A stretch of 64,000 bases of DNA from Heliopora coerulea (Eukaryota; Cnidaria; Anthozoa; Scleralcyonacea; Helioporidae). Below are positions 1 to 11,600 of the stretch, one piece after another; position 1 is the stretch's first letter, and each line of letters opens with the position of its first letter. The position numbers and the translations under genes were made by a program. The notes beneath the pieces were generated by a model. The model was not told the DNA's origin. It made no database searches and worked only from the letters and a program-made list of their open reading frames with translations. The stretch spans positions 1,397,501-1,461,500 of the forward strand of contig JASJOG010000006.1 in assembly GCA_030142905.1 (NCBI GenBank). The letters are read 5' to 3'.

Positions 1-1833
1 AAATACTTGTGCATTTGGCTGAGTGGAGCCCATGACGTTTATAAGTGGTCTGCGGAGTAGTCTCCACTACAGTTGTTCAGAAGTTCCACATTTATCCCTG
101 ACGTTTCGATCTGATCTACCGATGCATCATTGTTCACTGGACGCAGCATGATGAACCTTGGATAAACCTTGGGTAAATTGGGATTTTGCCTTTTTAGTTT
201 GTGGCATCAGCTTCTGCCATTTGAAAATATTCTACTTTGAGTTGTATTAGATCGTTTTCTTGCGATCATACGTATCTATACTGAGATATCAATGTATCTC
301 AAAAAACACTTTCAAAATGTAAGTCCGCTTACTAGTATAGCCTGAGTTTTTATCCAGACTTAAAATTTTTTTAGGGAAAGTTTTCCAACCCTCTTTTACC
401 AAAAATAATGAAAATAATAGAATAGTCTTTAATGTATCCTGTAGGAACTCAACATAAAATATATTTGTAGCTTGGTCCTCTTGGCCACGCATAGCCAATG
501 AAAATGAATGACCGATCCAATCTTAGTGCTTTTTGGTCGCCTTTCCACGACAAGTTGCTCAGAACATTTCTTGGTGTAACGTACCATTATCATGCAAACT
601 GCAACGCGACGGATTCAGCCGTGGCAACACAAGTTGAATGGTGTAACAGCACTTTGAGTTACTTTTTTAACATTTTATTTCTTTCTACTTTCTTGAGCTT
701 GGCCGGAAGCTCTCACTTTTTCGTGTTTTTTTTTTCGGCGGAGGAAGCTCCCCCGTTGGATATAACCTTGATACTTTCTCCACTACGGGCTACATAGTGA
801 AAGACTAAATTTATTTTTATATCGAAGAGAAAACGTTGGTACAGGGTACCTTAGGATGGATGCCAGAACCCCAATCGGTTGCTACGCCGAAATGAATGGT
901 GATTTCATCATTACATGGGAAGAATGGCCATACTTCTCGGAAATACAATTTCATGAGTCATCACTTTCAAAGAGAGCAATCTCAAACTTTTATACTTTAA
1001 TGCATTTAATACTATCGGTAAGCAAGTTTGGTTTGGGCTTGGTGTGGTCATTATGTTATTTTATTCTTGTTATTGTTATTAATATTCAATGTTGTAGGAA
1101 GATGTTTTGAGTATGGCAGGGCTCCACTTATTCCCCCGTCTTTCAGATTAGCCCTCGAGCGACTAAAAATGAAAAGGAAAAGGACGAAAAATCAACTTCT
1201 GTCAGGTCACAATTTGTTATGTGTGACACAAAAAAGGTGCAAAAATTCGTAAAATTCGCATAATGAAATTGCTGAACGTGAAAACAATAAAAATATTTAC
1301 GAGGACGATGGTAACGAGGTGAAAGGATAACGTTACGGCTGCTAGGATTTCAATACGATATGAAAGGCGAACTCGACACACACATAAACTCCCACAGTGA
1401 CCCAAAAAAATACCAGTAACTTTATCCTTTATTTAACCTAAACAATATCACTCGATGTCAAGAAAATTCAAGTTCAAAATGTGGAAAACGACAGACAAAA
1501 AGTAGCGAGCGAACTGGAACCAGTAATGGGTTTGAGTGGCGACGAGGCTACGAGGGATGGTCTATGCAGATGATCTATCCCATGTCCCCATATCCGCCTG
1601 TCAGTCCATTGTTCCTGGCTTGTTTATCCTAGGCCCTTCCGAACGTTATCACTCTTACCTCTAAAAGATCATAGGGAGGCGCCAGCTCCCGGAGCCTTTC
1701 CTGGTTCCTACGTCACTGTTACTATTACTAATACCATAAACAACTCACAAACTATCGTGGTAAAATAGCAGATGTCATACATTGTTTGGGGCTGTTTTAA
1801 CAAAATTTAACTGTCTATTTTTACCTCTCCTAG

Positions 1834-2004
1834 TTAATACGGCAAATCTTGCAAGTAATTGATATGAAGAATGTTCCGTACACGCTCTTGGATGACATAT
1901 CAGACAGTACAGAGCCACGTGACCATTCTGTATACTGCGAGAAGGCATGGAAACTAATTCTGCCAACTTTGAGGAAGTGGTCAAGTGAGATTAAGAGACT
2001 AAAG
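1834..2004 (+). CDS. CEP70: CEP70 exon, first visible
   Basis: Acceptor follows a pyrimidine stretch ending CTCCTAG; donor is AAAG|GTAACT. It gives 57 codons in phase 0, including VIDMKNVPYTLLDD and YCEKAWKLILPTLRKW. It is the least conserved of the five exons, and is included because it joins in frame to the next one and lies next to it. Confidence 0.65.
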
Positions 2005-5000
2005 GTAACTGTTCATCGACAGTTCAAATTGAATTAATTTTCTTTCAGGATTAATTGGCTTGTAATATATATGCTGAAAACGTGGAAGCTTGGAGATATT
2101 TTGAATGAATGATAAATGAACGATGGTTAAGTTCTTATCTCAGAAAAACGATTTCGAAGCCCCAGACGCGGATCGAACCTTCGACCTTCTGGAGCTCAGA
2201 AATCGTTTTTCTGAGATAATAGCTAGACGATAGTTCATCTATCATTCATTCATTAATTGCTTTGTTTCCCAGAAAATCACCTTCCCTTTTGTGGCCATTG
2301 CCAATTCTTGCCAACTTCTAGAGGTGTCCACTAGGAAGTAAAGCTGACGACATAGAAGGCAGGGGCGTATTTAGGGGAGTTACCTGTTGCTCGGAAACAG
2401 TATTTCACATATGAAATGGGAGATTCACAAATGAAATATTAATTTCACATGTGAAATTGCATGTAAAGCGTTTGTATGGGCAATTACAGATTCAATTATA
2501 TTTTCAGGAATTGAAAGATGACATCATGGATTTATTCCGAAACGTTTTCCCATGGAAGCCAACCAACGAATTATTTACCCAAGAAAAGGAAAACCAAGTC
2601 ACTATAGAAGACATTAGGTCTGCCATAAAGAAAATTGTTTCCAGCGAAGATCGAGCCAGGCCAAATGATATTAGGGAGGACAAGCCGACCTCGATGGAAG
2701 AACTGCAAGGCATTGTCACACATTTTCAAACATTGTTCGACGTGAAGAGTATCACCGGCGTTTTTCCAAGAATGAATGAAGTTTACAGTAAAGTTGGAGA
2801 GGCGTACAACGTCATGAAAACGATCAGAGAAACACTCTCTTTAGGTTTGCAGTTCGTATCTTTTTGTTTCTTAGATGAGAATGTACCGAATCCTTGCCAT
2901 TTTTCGTTATCATACTGGGCATTTCTGATTATTCTAAGCATTTGTCAACAGTAGTGGGTGGCTATTTCAGATTTTTTAACTCACCATCAACGGAATCCTT
3001 ACCGCCAAAACTCTTCTGACTATTTATTGCCGGCTTTTACCACTTTGTTGTTGTTGTTTCTTGAAAAGCTCCAGCCATTATATTCAACTACTTAATAAAT
3101 AATAGAGACCATAAGCAATCGGCGTTCTTGAGTCAAGGACGTTAACCGGAAGATTTGATGAACTGGTATTTTTCATATTTGGGCAACCTATTCTTCGAAT
3201 AGAATTTTTAATGTGAGCAAAAATGATGAATAACTTAAAAATCGCAGGAGAGATAATGTCTAATTAGTGAGTCCGCCGTGAACTTAGCCGACAAATGTCG
3301 CCGTTGTAGGAGGACACGTCATCTTTAGAGCGTGGAAACGCTGTCAGTTACGTCCGTGCAGAATGAAAACGGCGTTTTAGAAGTTCGACGACGCGATTGG
3401 GGTTTGAAATGATTCATTTTCTTTGTTTTGAATGAAAAATTCTGTTGAATGAAAAAGCTGTTTGTGATTCAAGAACACCCGTTGCTTAAGCTTTCAAGTA
3501 ATATTAACACCAACACAAATGGGTAATTCTATCGTCTTTCTTAGTCCCTTGGCTAAAAAATATTTTATTTGTCACTTACTGGTTATGGCCAGTCCAATTA
3601 TTTACCCAGGCGACTGCGAAAGTTGCAGTTATCGTAGCACCTCGATTAGGTAAAGAAGGCATTCGTTCTTTTATCGTAAATGCTCTTAATTTCACCCAAC
3701 TGATGTTCAGTCTTTACCAGTATTTTCCGTAATGGGCATGCCTATTTCGTTATTTTTACTATGTTGCTGATACAGATTGATTTTATAGGTCAATTTTGTA
3801 AAGTAATTGAGCGTGTTTTCACTGTTTTGTCGGTTTAAAATTACCTTGAACTTTCAACGGGTATGTGTGCATGTTCTTGATAATAATGAACGAGATAGAA
3901 ATAGACACAGCATGACTTCATGGTTTCTCTATGAAATTACTTTTGTTTTGTAATGACATGGTCTGACAGATCCGAACGCAAGTTCAGTTGAGGTGGTCAA
4001 CGCCATCACCAAAATTCAAACTGCTAAACACTACTTGAAGATACAGGATTTACCGGGGTAAGTATTTACCTAATTAACGCACCTGTCGGGCTTATTACTG
4101 TAAACCAATGATTTGAATGTGATTTAATGATAATTTTGATATGGTAATTGGAATAAATGGTGGGGATTTACCTCTTTGATAATGAACAGCATTATGAGGT
4201 TTGAGTTATAATTCATAGTAGAGAATTTTTATTAGAAGCATGCATCTCTTTTGATTTCAATACTGTATTTTTATACTGTTTGAGAAAGCATTTGCTTTAA
4301 ATTCTGCTTGCTTATATTGCGAACCTGTGATAATAAAAGGAAGCATGTTTTTGGTTTCCATTTAGAATCATCAAGAGACTAGAAGAATACGACGAGTTTT
4401 TTCCTGCCTTCCAATCTCTGATATCTCAATTGTGCGACCTTCTGGGTAATGCCATTGATCATTAATCATGTTACATTATTTTAAACGGTAGTCAAACGTT
4501 CATCAACCTCAAATCTTCAGAAAGATTTTCCAGCGCCCCGGCCTAAGATAAAAGCTGCAACCATCCGATAACCGGTGAAGAGCGAACGTTTCAAACGTAT
4601 GCAGGTTCGATTAATGGACTTATGTGATATTATGACAGTATTTCCAAATCAACTTTGTCAACTTATGTTTGACATTTTACGTTCGATCGCGTGAAAATGA
4701 ACTTGTGCATGTTCGGTGAAAGTAAACTTTCAAGTCTTAAAATTATTCTGGACTACTGAAAATGCTTATTTTGATTACTATCTCATACTGGTTGGAAATC
4801 AGAGACTTTCTATGAATGTAATGCTGGATTTCTGACCTAAATATTGAAGAGTGTGTGAATCATCCTACCCATCTTTCGACCCGTTGCAGCTCAATCGACA
4901 AACTTCGATTAAGTTACGCAAAATTTCATTCTTTAGGAATTTTTTTTTTAACAGAGTTGTTTTTTGATGGAATAGTCTGTCTTTAACAGTGTTGTAGTCA

Positions 5001-6730
5001 AGTCCACTGCATTCTAGTCCAAGTCCAAGTCTAACTCCAGACTGTCCAGTCCGAGTCCAGGTCCTAACTCGAGCACATCAAATCCGAGTCCAAGTCCATA
5101 AAGTCCAATTCTGAAATTGCTTTATTTTACACATAATTGTAATTGGTAATTTGTGTATGCAAATTTTAAGACATCAGACACTCTCATGATGTTGACGCCG
5201 ATGACGGGGAGGAAAATCGCCCGCGATACTTCTTTTCCCACTTTCGTCCTTGATAGCATCTCTGGGTAATCGCACAGACGTAAACATTGAAAACAGAACA
5301 GGGGATCAAGCAAATATTATGCTTTTTTAGGCATAAATCTGGGACAGACACGACGTGGACTTGACCCAAGCCTCGAGTCCCAACGTTTAGGTCCTAGTCC
5401 AAGTCCGAGTCCAAGTCCGCTAAAAGTCCGCTCAAGTCCGGACTCGAGTATTACAATACTGGTCTTTAAACATTAAATCATCTGCTTCAGCTATATTCAA
5501 CAAAACTGTGATGTCATCACTAGGAAGCTCGACGAACACATGATTATCGATAGACGACCTTTAAATCACGAACTTGGCAGATTCTACGTCCAAGATCGTT
5601 TCAAAACTTAAGTCCGCTATTGAATAATCTAGTTTTGTCTCAACTTAGTCTTCGTTGCTTTTTGCATGTTAAATTGTTTTTATTGTCAATGCCTAATGAA
5701 TGAATTGATTGTTTTACTTCTTGGTGTAGTAATTCTGATAGGAGCTAGAGAGATCCTTTCATGGATCAATTTCAGCCAGGCTAACCGGGGCGAAAATACC
5801 GTCGCTCATTTCGGGCTAAAATTTTCCTCATGAAAATGCCAAAGTATTTTCAAGATTTTTGAATTCTTCATGTATTATGGGAATCACTGTATATACCCTG
5901 TTGTACGTTCCGTCAATTTGCATTTATGATTGTCAAGCTAATTAGATTATTTTTTTAAAAAAGTTACACATATTACATATTTTAAGGCCAAATAGGGACA
6001 ACTGCGGTTGCATTAATGTTATACATGCTTGAGCTAGAGAGTGACAGACGATATGAGCATTTTTGTCTAGGGTTGAGAAATATTTTGAGGATTTGACGGT
6101 GTTCGCTTTAGTTTCACGGACTTTCTCCGGTTAATAAGGAAGGTTAGTATCGGCAATCGGCATAAATACTAACAAGCATCACAGATTTCATGGCTGACCG
6201 CAACAACGGGTGTGAGCTCTGTGAACTAAAGATTCTACTTTTTCGCGGTGTGCTGTTGTGAAGTCATCAGACGTCGAAAAAGCAAAATCCTGTAATTTTC
6301 GTACTCGCTTAAGAGTTTTATAAGTTTTCAGATAACGTCATTCTGACGTCACCAAAGAACGTCACCAAACAAAAAGACTGCCTGCATACTCCAAGTATGT
6401 AATATCTTGGGCATTCCCTAAAACTGTAATCCCTACCTGAAATAACTTTGCGGTTAGAACGAACTGACCATAGGAATGGTAGCACAAAGTACGTCCCAGC
6501 ACCCTTAAGATGGACTCGATACTTCGTATCTCGGTCTGTTCTGGGAAACCATTTGCAGGAGGATGTTCTATAAACACCTCCAAATCGGCTTATGCGTTTC
6601 TAGCTAATACTTCTACAGTGTATATTAACTTTTCGATATGACTAAGTATTTTCTCTTCCTTTCAGACGTGGATAAGATGGACGAAATCCTGACCGCAGTA
6701 AAAGCACTGATTCGTTTTCCTCAAAAATAA
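1834..6730 (+). CDS. CEP70: CEP70 (centrosomal protein of 70 kDa), C-terminal part, five exons
   Basis: Exons 1834-2004, 2508-2844, 3970-4057, 4366-4445 and 6666-6730 join with matching phases into 741 nt (246 residues plus TAA). The joined protein has the CEP70 C-terminal layout: a VTHFQTLFDV block, then FPRMNEVYSKVGEAYNVMK (the conserved MNEVY tetratricopeptide-like segment), LEEYDEFFPAFQ, and a short VDKMDEILTAVKALI tail. In vertebrates CEP70 sits at the centrosome and basal body, binds gamma-tubulin and microtubules, and supports spindle and cilium assembly. No start codon or N-terminal coiled coils are visible, so the 5' part lies left of the window. It points away from the SLC23 genes and has no functional link to them that I can see. 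Family assignment is from recognition of conserved blocks, not a search. Confidence 0.85.
2102..2262. repeat. Decayed tRNA-derived foldback repeat
   Basis: Inverted arms read inward from AATGATAAATGAACGATGG and outward to its complement near 2260. The left arm keeps the GCCCCAGACGCGGATCGAACC segment (complement of a tRNA T-arm/B-box), and both arms keep the TCAGAAA..TTTCTGA hairpin. The centre is deleted compared with the copies at 32.3 and 42.8 kb. It lies in a CEP70 intron. Confidence 0.6.
2508..2844 (+). CDS. CEP70: CEP70 exon with MNEVY block
   Basis: Acceptor TTTTCAG|GAATTG. The in-frame ATG upstream at about 2451 is intronic and not a real start. The exon encodes acidic and basic helices, then HFQTLFDVKSITGVFPRMNEVY, the segment most diagnostic of CEP70. 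The donor TTTAG|GTTTGC leaves one base (G), completed by AT of the next exon to give LDPN. Confidence 0.85.
3970..4057 (+). CDS. CEP70: CEP70 exon
   Basis: Acceptor CTGACAG|ATCCG, donor CCGGG|GTAAGT. It encodes DPNASSVEVVNAITKIQ and HYLKIQDLPG, continuing the helical repeat region. Phases on both sides agree with its neighbours. Confidence 0.8.
4366..4445 (+). CDS. CEP70: CEP70 exon with EEYDEFFPAFQ block
   Basis: Acceptor CCATTTAG|AATCATC, donor CTTCTGG|GTAATG. It encodes IIKRLEEYDEFFPAFQSLI, a strongly conserved CEP70 block. The 2.2-kb intron that follows carries the hAT-type insertion at 4987-5461. Confidence 0.85.
4987..5461. mobile_element. Non-autonomous hAT-type element built of AGTCC repeats
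   Basis: The element begins CAGTGTTGTAGT and ends with the near-complement ATTACAATACTG. It is flanked on both sides by the identical 8-bp duplication GTCTTTAA (4979-4986 and 5462-5469), the target-site length made by hAT transposases. Both ends are degenerate runs of AAGTCCGAGTCC-like units; a unique AT-rich core fills 5110-5350. No transposase is encoded. Confidence 0.8.
6666..6730 (+). CDS. CEP70: CEP70 terminal exon with stop
   Basis: Acceptor CTTTCAG|ACGTGG; it encodes DVDKMDEILTAVKALIRFPQK and ends at TAA. Length and phase close the frame exactly. Confidence 0.85.
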
Positions 6731-6899
6731 TAGTTGGGTATATCTTTAATACTCCAGCCTACCAGGGGAACTACATGGACGGGATAGTTCTCAACTTGCA
6801 TTTACACAATATTTTATCCATGCCGACACAAAAAATGAAGTTTTTCAAGCCATGCAAACCACCACAAGAGATAACTGTCTGAAGTCAAACTTCAACGAT

Positions 6900-6931
6900 A
6901 ACTTCACAATTAACCGGTTAATTGTGAAGTT
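6900..6931. repeat. 32-bp perfect palindrome
   Basis: Each half is 16 nt (AACTTCACAATTAACC then its exact complement), with no spacer. A short direct repeat TCAAACTTCAAC lies on either side (about 6886 and 6971). It sits about 170 bp after the CEP70 stop codon. Confidence 0.85.
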
Positions 6932-8325
6932 GTCATTTCATAATACCCTGAGGATGATTCTGAAATAGAATTCAAACTTCAACTTTGTAACTTATTCCAT
7001 CGTATAAGATAGTTTGTTTTTTTTATCTTGAATGTTGCTCTCGCATATAGTATATTTTAGTAAATATTATCAAAGTGTTTTAGATGTGTACAACTTTTAC
7101 TTAGTCATGACTGGGAATTCACATTTTGAACAGTGCTGTTCTCTGTGGTAACCTTTAGCTGAGATAAGGAGGTAAAGCAGTGGTAACCGGAACTTCAGAA
7201 ATTTTAAAGAAAATTGAAGATTGCAAAGAATTCGCTGGGAAATTTCCAAGCTCTGAAGGTAGTCGGTCAGAATTCGGGAGAAGGGGAGGGACCTGGACTT
7301 TTCCTGGGAGAGCAAAGTTGAACGTTTTTGTTCCACTGATCAAGAGATTGCGAAGCGAACTGTCGAGAAAATTTTTCGATTTTAGAGCCGTGAAAATGCA
7401 TTTCTTAGCCGAAATATTGCAAAAAGACACGATTTGCTTGAAAAAAAATTCAATATTTTTTTGAGACAAAAGTTGAACTAGTCACGGTGGGCATGCAATT
7501 AAACCAAAGAGCCCCTTTCGTGTTGCACCACTGTGGCGGGATGCTGCGAACCAAATCGGAATAACTATTCAAAATGTGGATGATTGGACCCTCTCAGTCA
7601 GTCTATATACAAGGTAAAAAGGAAGAAACAAAGAAAAGAATGTCGATCGAAAACGTTAGTCAATTCCAACTTAGACCTTTTTCACCTTGTAAATTGACCT
7701 GTCACCGAGAACTCGATTATAAAATATCCATCTATGTAACGAAACCAATGCCCTGGTCTTCAGTTTTTGAACATTTTAATGCAATCCCAATTATTAGGTG
7801 TAAGTTCACTTTTACGGTCTCAGATTACAAACTGGAACAATTTATATCTTGTTGCAACATTCCATTTACAACAATCAAAATCTAGTCAATAATAAGTTTA
7901 CAAATAAAATTAAAAATACTATCGATGATATTCTGTCCGTGGTAACTGAGGACATACCTCTGGCTTTCGAAAGTGGAAAACGGCATTTTTTGCCGAAGAT
8001 ATTTTCAAATAAATGGATTATTCACTGTTAATTATCAAGGAGTTCAGTCCTAAGTTAATTCTTTAGTAAAGTTTTGCGAGTATTCTGTAGTATTATAACG
8101 ATGAATTATACAAACATGCTGAACGTCCAGAGAAAAACGTAGCGTAAAATTATTGATTACCATTACTCTTTGTTAAGATAAAAAAATAAAAGTTGTCTGA
8201 AAGTTGTTTGCCACCTCCCTAAAAATTAAGGTCACGACGACCTGAGTGCAATTATTCTAAAAAATCTAGAGTACAGTGTCTACAAATAAAAGAGAAACAG
8301 TTCAATGTCTTCGAGAGCTCCACAT
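6931..8325. other. Intergenic spacer, no recognised gene
   Basis: This separates the convergent CEP70 and SLC23 copy A 3' ends. It holds short open frames (for example around 7180-7464 on + and 7155-7469 on -) that overlap one another on both strands and show no domain I recognise. I see no transposon ends here. Confidence 0.5.
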
Positions 8326-8693
8326 TTACAAATGCGTGTTGTCAAGATTCCCTGTTTTTGGTGGAATATTCACCTGAACGTCTTCATCAGCACCTCTGTT
8401 TGAAGTCCCATGCGCTGGTATTTCAATATTGGAACGTTGTTCGGCATAGTATGGCAAAAACGGAATGTATTTGGCAATTTCCCACTTATTTGTCAAACCA
8501 AACGGCAAATCATAAACATGGATGGACGCTGTGCTCTTTCCTCGATTACTAGTTACCAGATTACGCCATTTTTGTATTCCTCTTTCTTCTGGTGTTCCAG
8601 GGATGATGTTGTCCAGGATCAGAGCAATTATTCCGCCAACAGCCATACTGGTTGACAACAGCACTGTAAAAATCTGGTCGATTTCCTCCACAC
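8326..8693 (-). CDS. SLC23: SLC23-A last exon with stop
   Basis: Encodes [13 protein letters not shown], the last membrane span, [24 protein letters not shown] and a hydrophilic cytosolic tail. The preceding intron is 5.5 kb, inflated by Penelope and tRNA-derived insertions; copy B has 2.1 kb there. Confidence 0.95.
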
Positions 8694-11600
8694 CTTTTTC
8701 ACCACAGAAAACGTACAAACGGTCAAAAATTTATATATAGGTTAAAGGCCTAGGAAGAGATTTTTATTCAACTGTGAAGACCAAGCGCGAAGTGCGAGGT
8801 CTTTACATTTAAATAAAAACCGACCCCGTGACTCTTAACTTGTTCATGTGCTCATCAGACCATATTCTTTTGTTTTCCGGAGGTTCTGAAAATACATTTG
8901 AAATTTAAATTACTGGTGATATGAATTCTTATAGCAATAAGAATTGAGGTATTGTTCTGCCTGTTTTTCAACAGGGAATTCATCTTTTATAGTTTCAGTG
9001 CTTTGGGTGTAGACCTAAGCTGATTGAAATGATGTTCTACATTTACGAATAGTAATGTTTTTCAACGTTATTTGGCTAACGTGTTTGGCGAAAGGCGAAT
9101 ATGAAAATGGTCAAAGATGTATTTTGAAATGAAGATTCGTTTGTTCAACCAAAGGTGAGTAGCCGGTAGTGAAACTCGAAGAAAGTGATGACTTGGAATG
9201 TCAAACGAAGATTGCTTGCCATTATTTTGCATGAAGAGGGACGAAGACAAATTGAAGTCACAATCTTTCGTCCGCATGACCATGGCAAATAGGGACACAG
9301 AAACACGAATGGCAAGTAAAAGAGTGTTTTCAAGTAATGAAATACCAAGTGCTTTTATTAAGTTCGAATATTGTCTGAGAATTAAGCGTGTTGACCTGGT
9401 GGTGTTCGCACTGAATGACATTAGTTATGTTTTAAAGGGTTAGTTATTTTAGTGTGAGTCGGAATTCTCAAAACGTTGCTTGGGCTGAGAAACTAGGATG
9501 AAGACAATGTCCTACATTAGCCTGGTTTCATTCTTGTTAAATGATAACCTATTAGGAGGTTATTATTTTTAAATAATAACCTCCTACTAGGTTATTATTT
9601 AAAAATAACCCCTTAACGCTCCATTTAATAATCAAAACAACTGACTGCATTCAAAATAAGGTGATTACCCCAAAATTAATAACCGACGGAAAACAAAAGA
9701 ATATGGTCTGATGAGTTTATAAGATCAATAAATATTCCCTGCTGGTAGAAGTCTCACTTGGCATTGTAAAATGAAACAGAAATGAGTCCTGATCGACGAT
9801 AACATCGAGTTTGAGCTAACATTCTTCAACATTGATGTTTAGGAAACATGAGAGCTTGGATATATTGAAGTAGATGAACGATCTTCAAGCTCGATACTGA
9901 TGACCGGTTAGACGCTCTAACCACTGAGCTACCGAGACTCAGATGGCGAGCTAAGTTGCAAATTCGATATATATATGTGCGACCTAAGCGGAAGCCACTA
10001 TATATTGATAATGATTGAAGCAGTTTGATGTTTAGGAAACATGAGAGCTTGGATATATTGAAGTAGATGAACGATCTTCAAGCTCGATACTCAGAAAATG
10101 ATATCTGAGCCCCAGACGGGGATCGAACCCGCAACCTTCTGATGACCGGTTAGATGACTGGTTAGAGCGTCTAACCGGTCATCAGAAGGTTGCGGGTTCG
10201 ATCCCCGTCTGGGGCTCAGATATCATTTTCTGAGTATCGAGCTTGAAGATCGTTCATCTACTTCAATTCTTCAACATTGAAAAGCGTCCTACCAATGATT
10301 CAACCCCGGGCTCCCTAAAACGTAAGCGTTGAAACAGCAACGAGCACCCTTACTACTAAATGATTGATGCAAAGAAATGTTAAAAGGTTGATTACTGCCG
10401 TGACTGATCTCAAAGAATTCCAACGTTTCGAGCAAAGGCTCTTTGTCAGAGAAAGAAACATATTCTGAAATAGGAGTAGCAACTAGACTTGGTTTTATAC
10501 GAAAAGGAGTCATGTGATGAAAAGTTAACCAATGAAATGCGAGAAAAAAACGAATCAACGACTAGGTAACGACAAGGAAGTCATTTGCGATTTTTAAACG
10601 ACGATCAGCAAACTGGCATTAGGTTAAACCCCCAAAATTGCCCAGGGGAATAGAAATACGTTTGTGGTAAAAGAAAGACAAAAACAGGGGAAACAGTGCA
10701 CAAGCAGATGTTTTTATCTGCCTATGCTAGATATTAAAAACTTATGAGAGGTTTTTTTTCATAAAATAAAAACGTTCGTTAATCCCATAGGGATGAGTTG
10801 ATCCTAGCTTAAAAATGAGGCACCCTTCTTGTCTCTTGCGGTTATCGTTGCCTCAGGAGATGGATGAGATAGCAGAAACTTTCATGTCCGAAATAGAATA
10901 ATTAGTGCTATTGAAATATCGGGAGACAGGTTTGTCAACATCGTTGCTTCTTACGGAACGAAGATGTTCGGCAAACCTGTCAGAGAGACGTCGGCAAGTC
11001 TCACCGATGTAGAGATTATGACATTTGCTGCAGGATATGCAATAAACGATGTTAGAGGAAGTCATGTGAAATTATGCCGGATAATAAAATTAGATATGTA
11101 TCCAAAAATGACGGTGGTTTGACTAAGAAAAACACATGTGTTACAGTGGGCTCGACCGCAAGAAAAAGTGCCGGATGGTAATGATGAATTTTGTTTAAGA
11201 GCCCTGTGTACCAAACAATCACGAACGCCTTCGTTGCGCCGAAAGGTAATTAATGGATTGTCGGTGAAAACAGACGTTGTCTCGGAATTTTTTAAGATGC
11301 CAAAATTGTGAATGATGTCCCTAACCTTGTAGTTGAAGGAATGAAATGTAAGGACTCAGGGAACCTTTTCTGTAGAAATTTCCTGCAAAGATGGTTTCAG
11401 AGTGTCCGGACGGGAAACATTGAAAGCTTTTCGGATAGCAGTAACCAATAAGTAAGGTATAAAACATAATCCGAAAATTAACATCTTGAAACTTGAGATA
11501 CAAGTTAGACAAGACAGTTTAATAGTTTCGATAAAAACCTGAAATTCACTGTAGATAATTTTTCTGACGGAATAGTTCACTTTCTTGATTTAAAGATAAC

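Noticed and set aside
498..1252. Open frames on + upstream of the first CEP70 exon (498-797, 856-1110, 1028-1252) as earlier CEP70 exons
   Set aside because: They lack the acidic coiled-coil composition expected of upstream CEP70, have weak or no acceptor sites, and overlap one another in different frames.
2451..2507. In-frame ATG at 2451 as a gene start
   Set aside because: A standard acceptor (TTTTCAG) at 2501-2507 and phase continuity with the previous exon make 2451-2507 intron.
7155..7469. Overlapping open frames on both strands as a gene
   Set aside because: Both strands are open for about 290 bp, there is no domain, no splice context and no homologue that I recognise.
9833..10265. 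Repeated 60-bp units as a CRISPR-like array
   Set aside because: Only two direct copies, with tRNA-derived sequence between; nothing else suggests CRISPR and the genome is eukaryotic.
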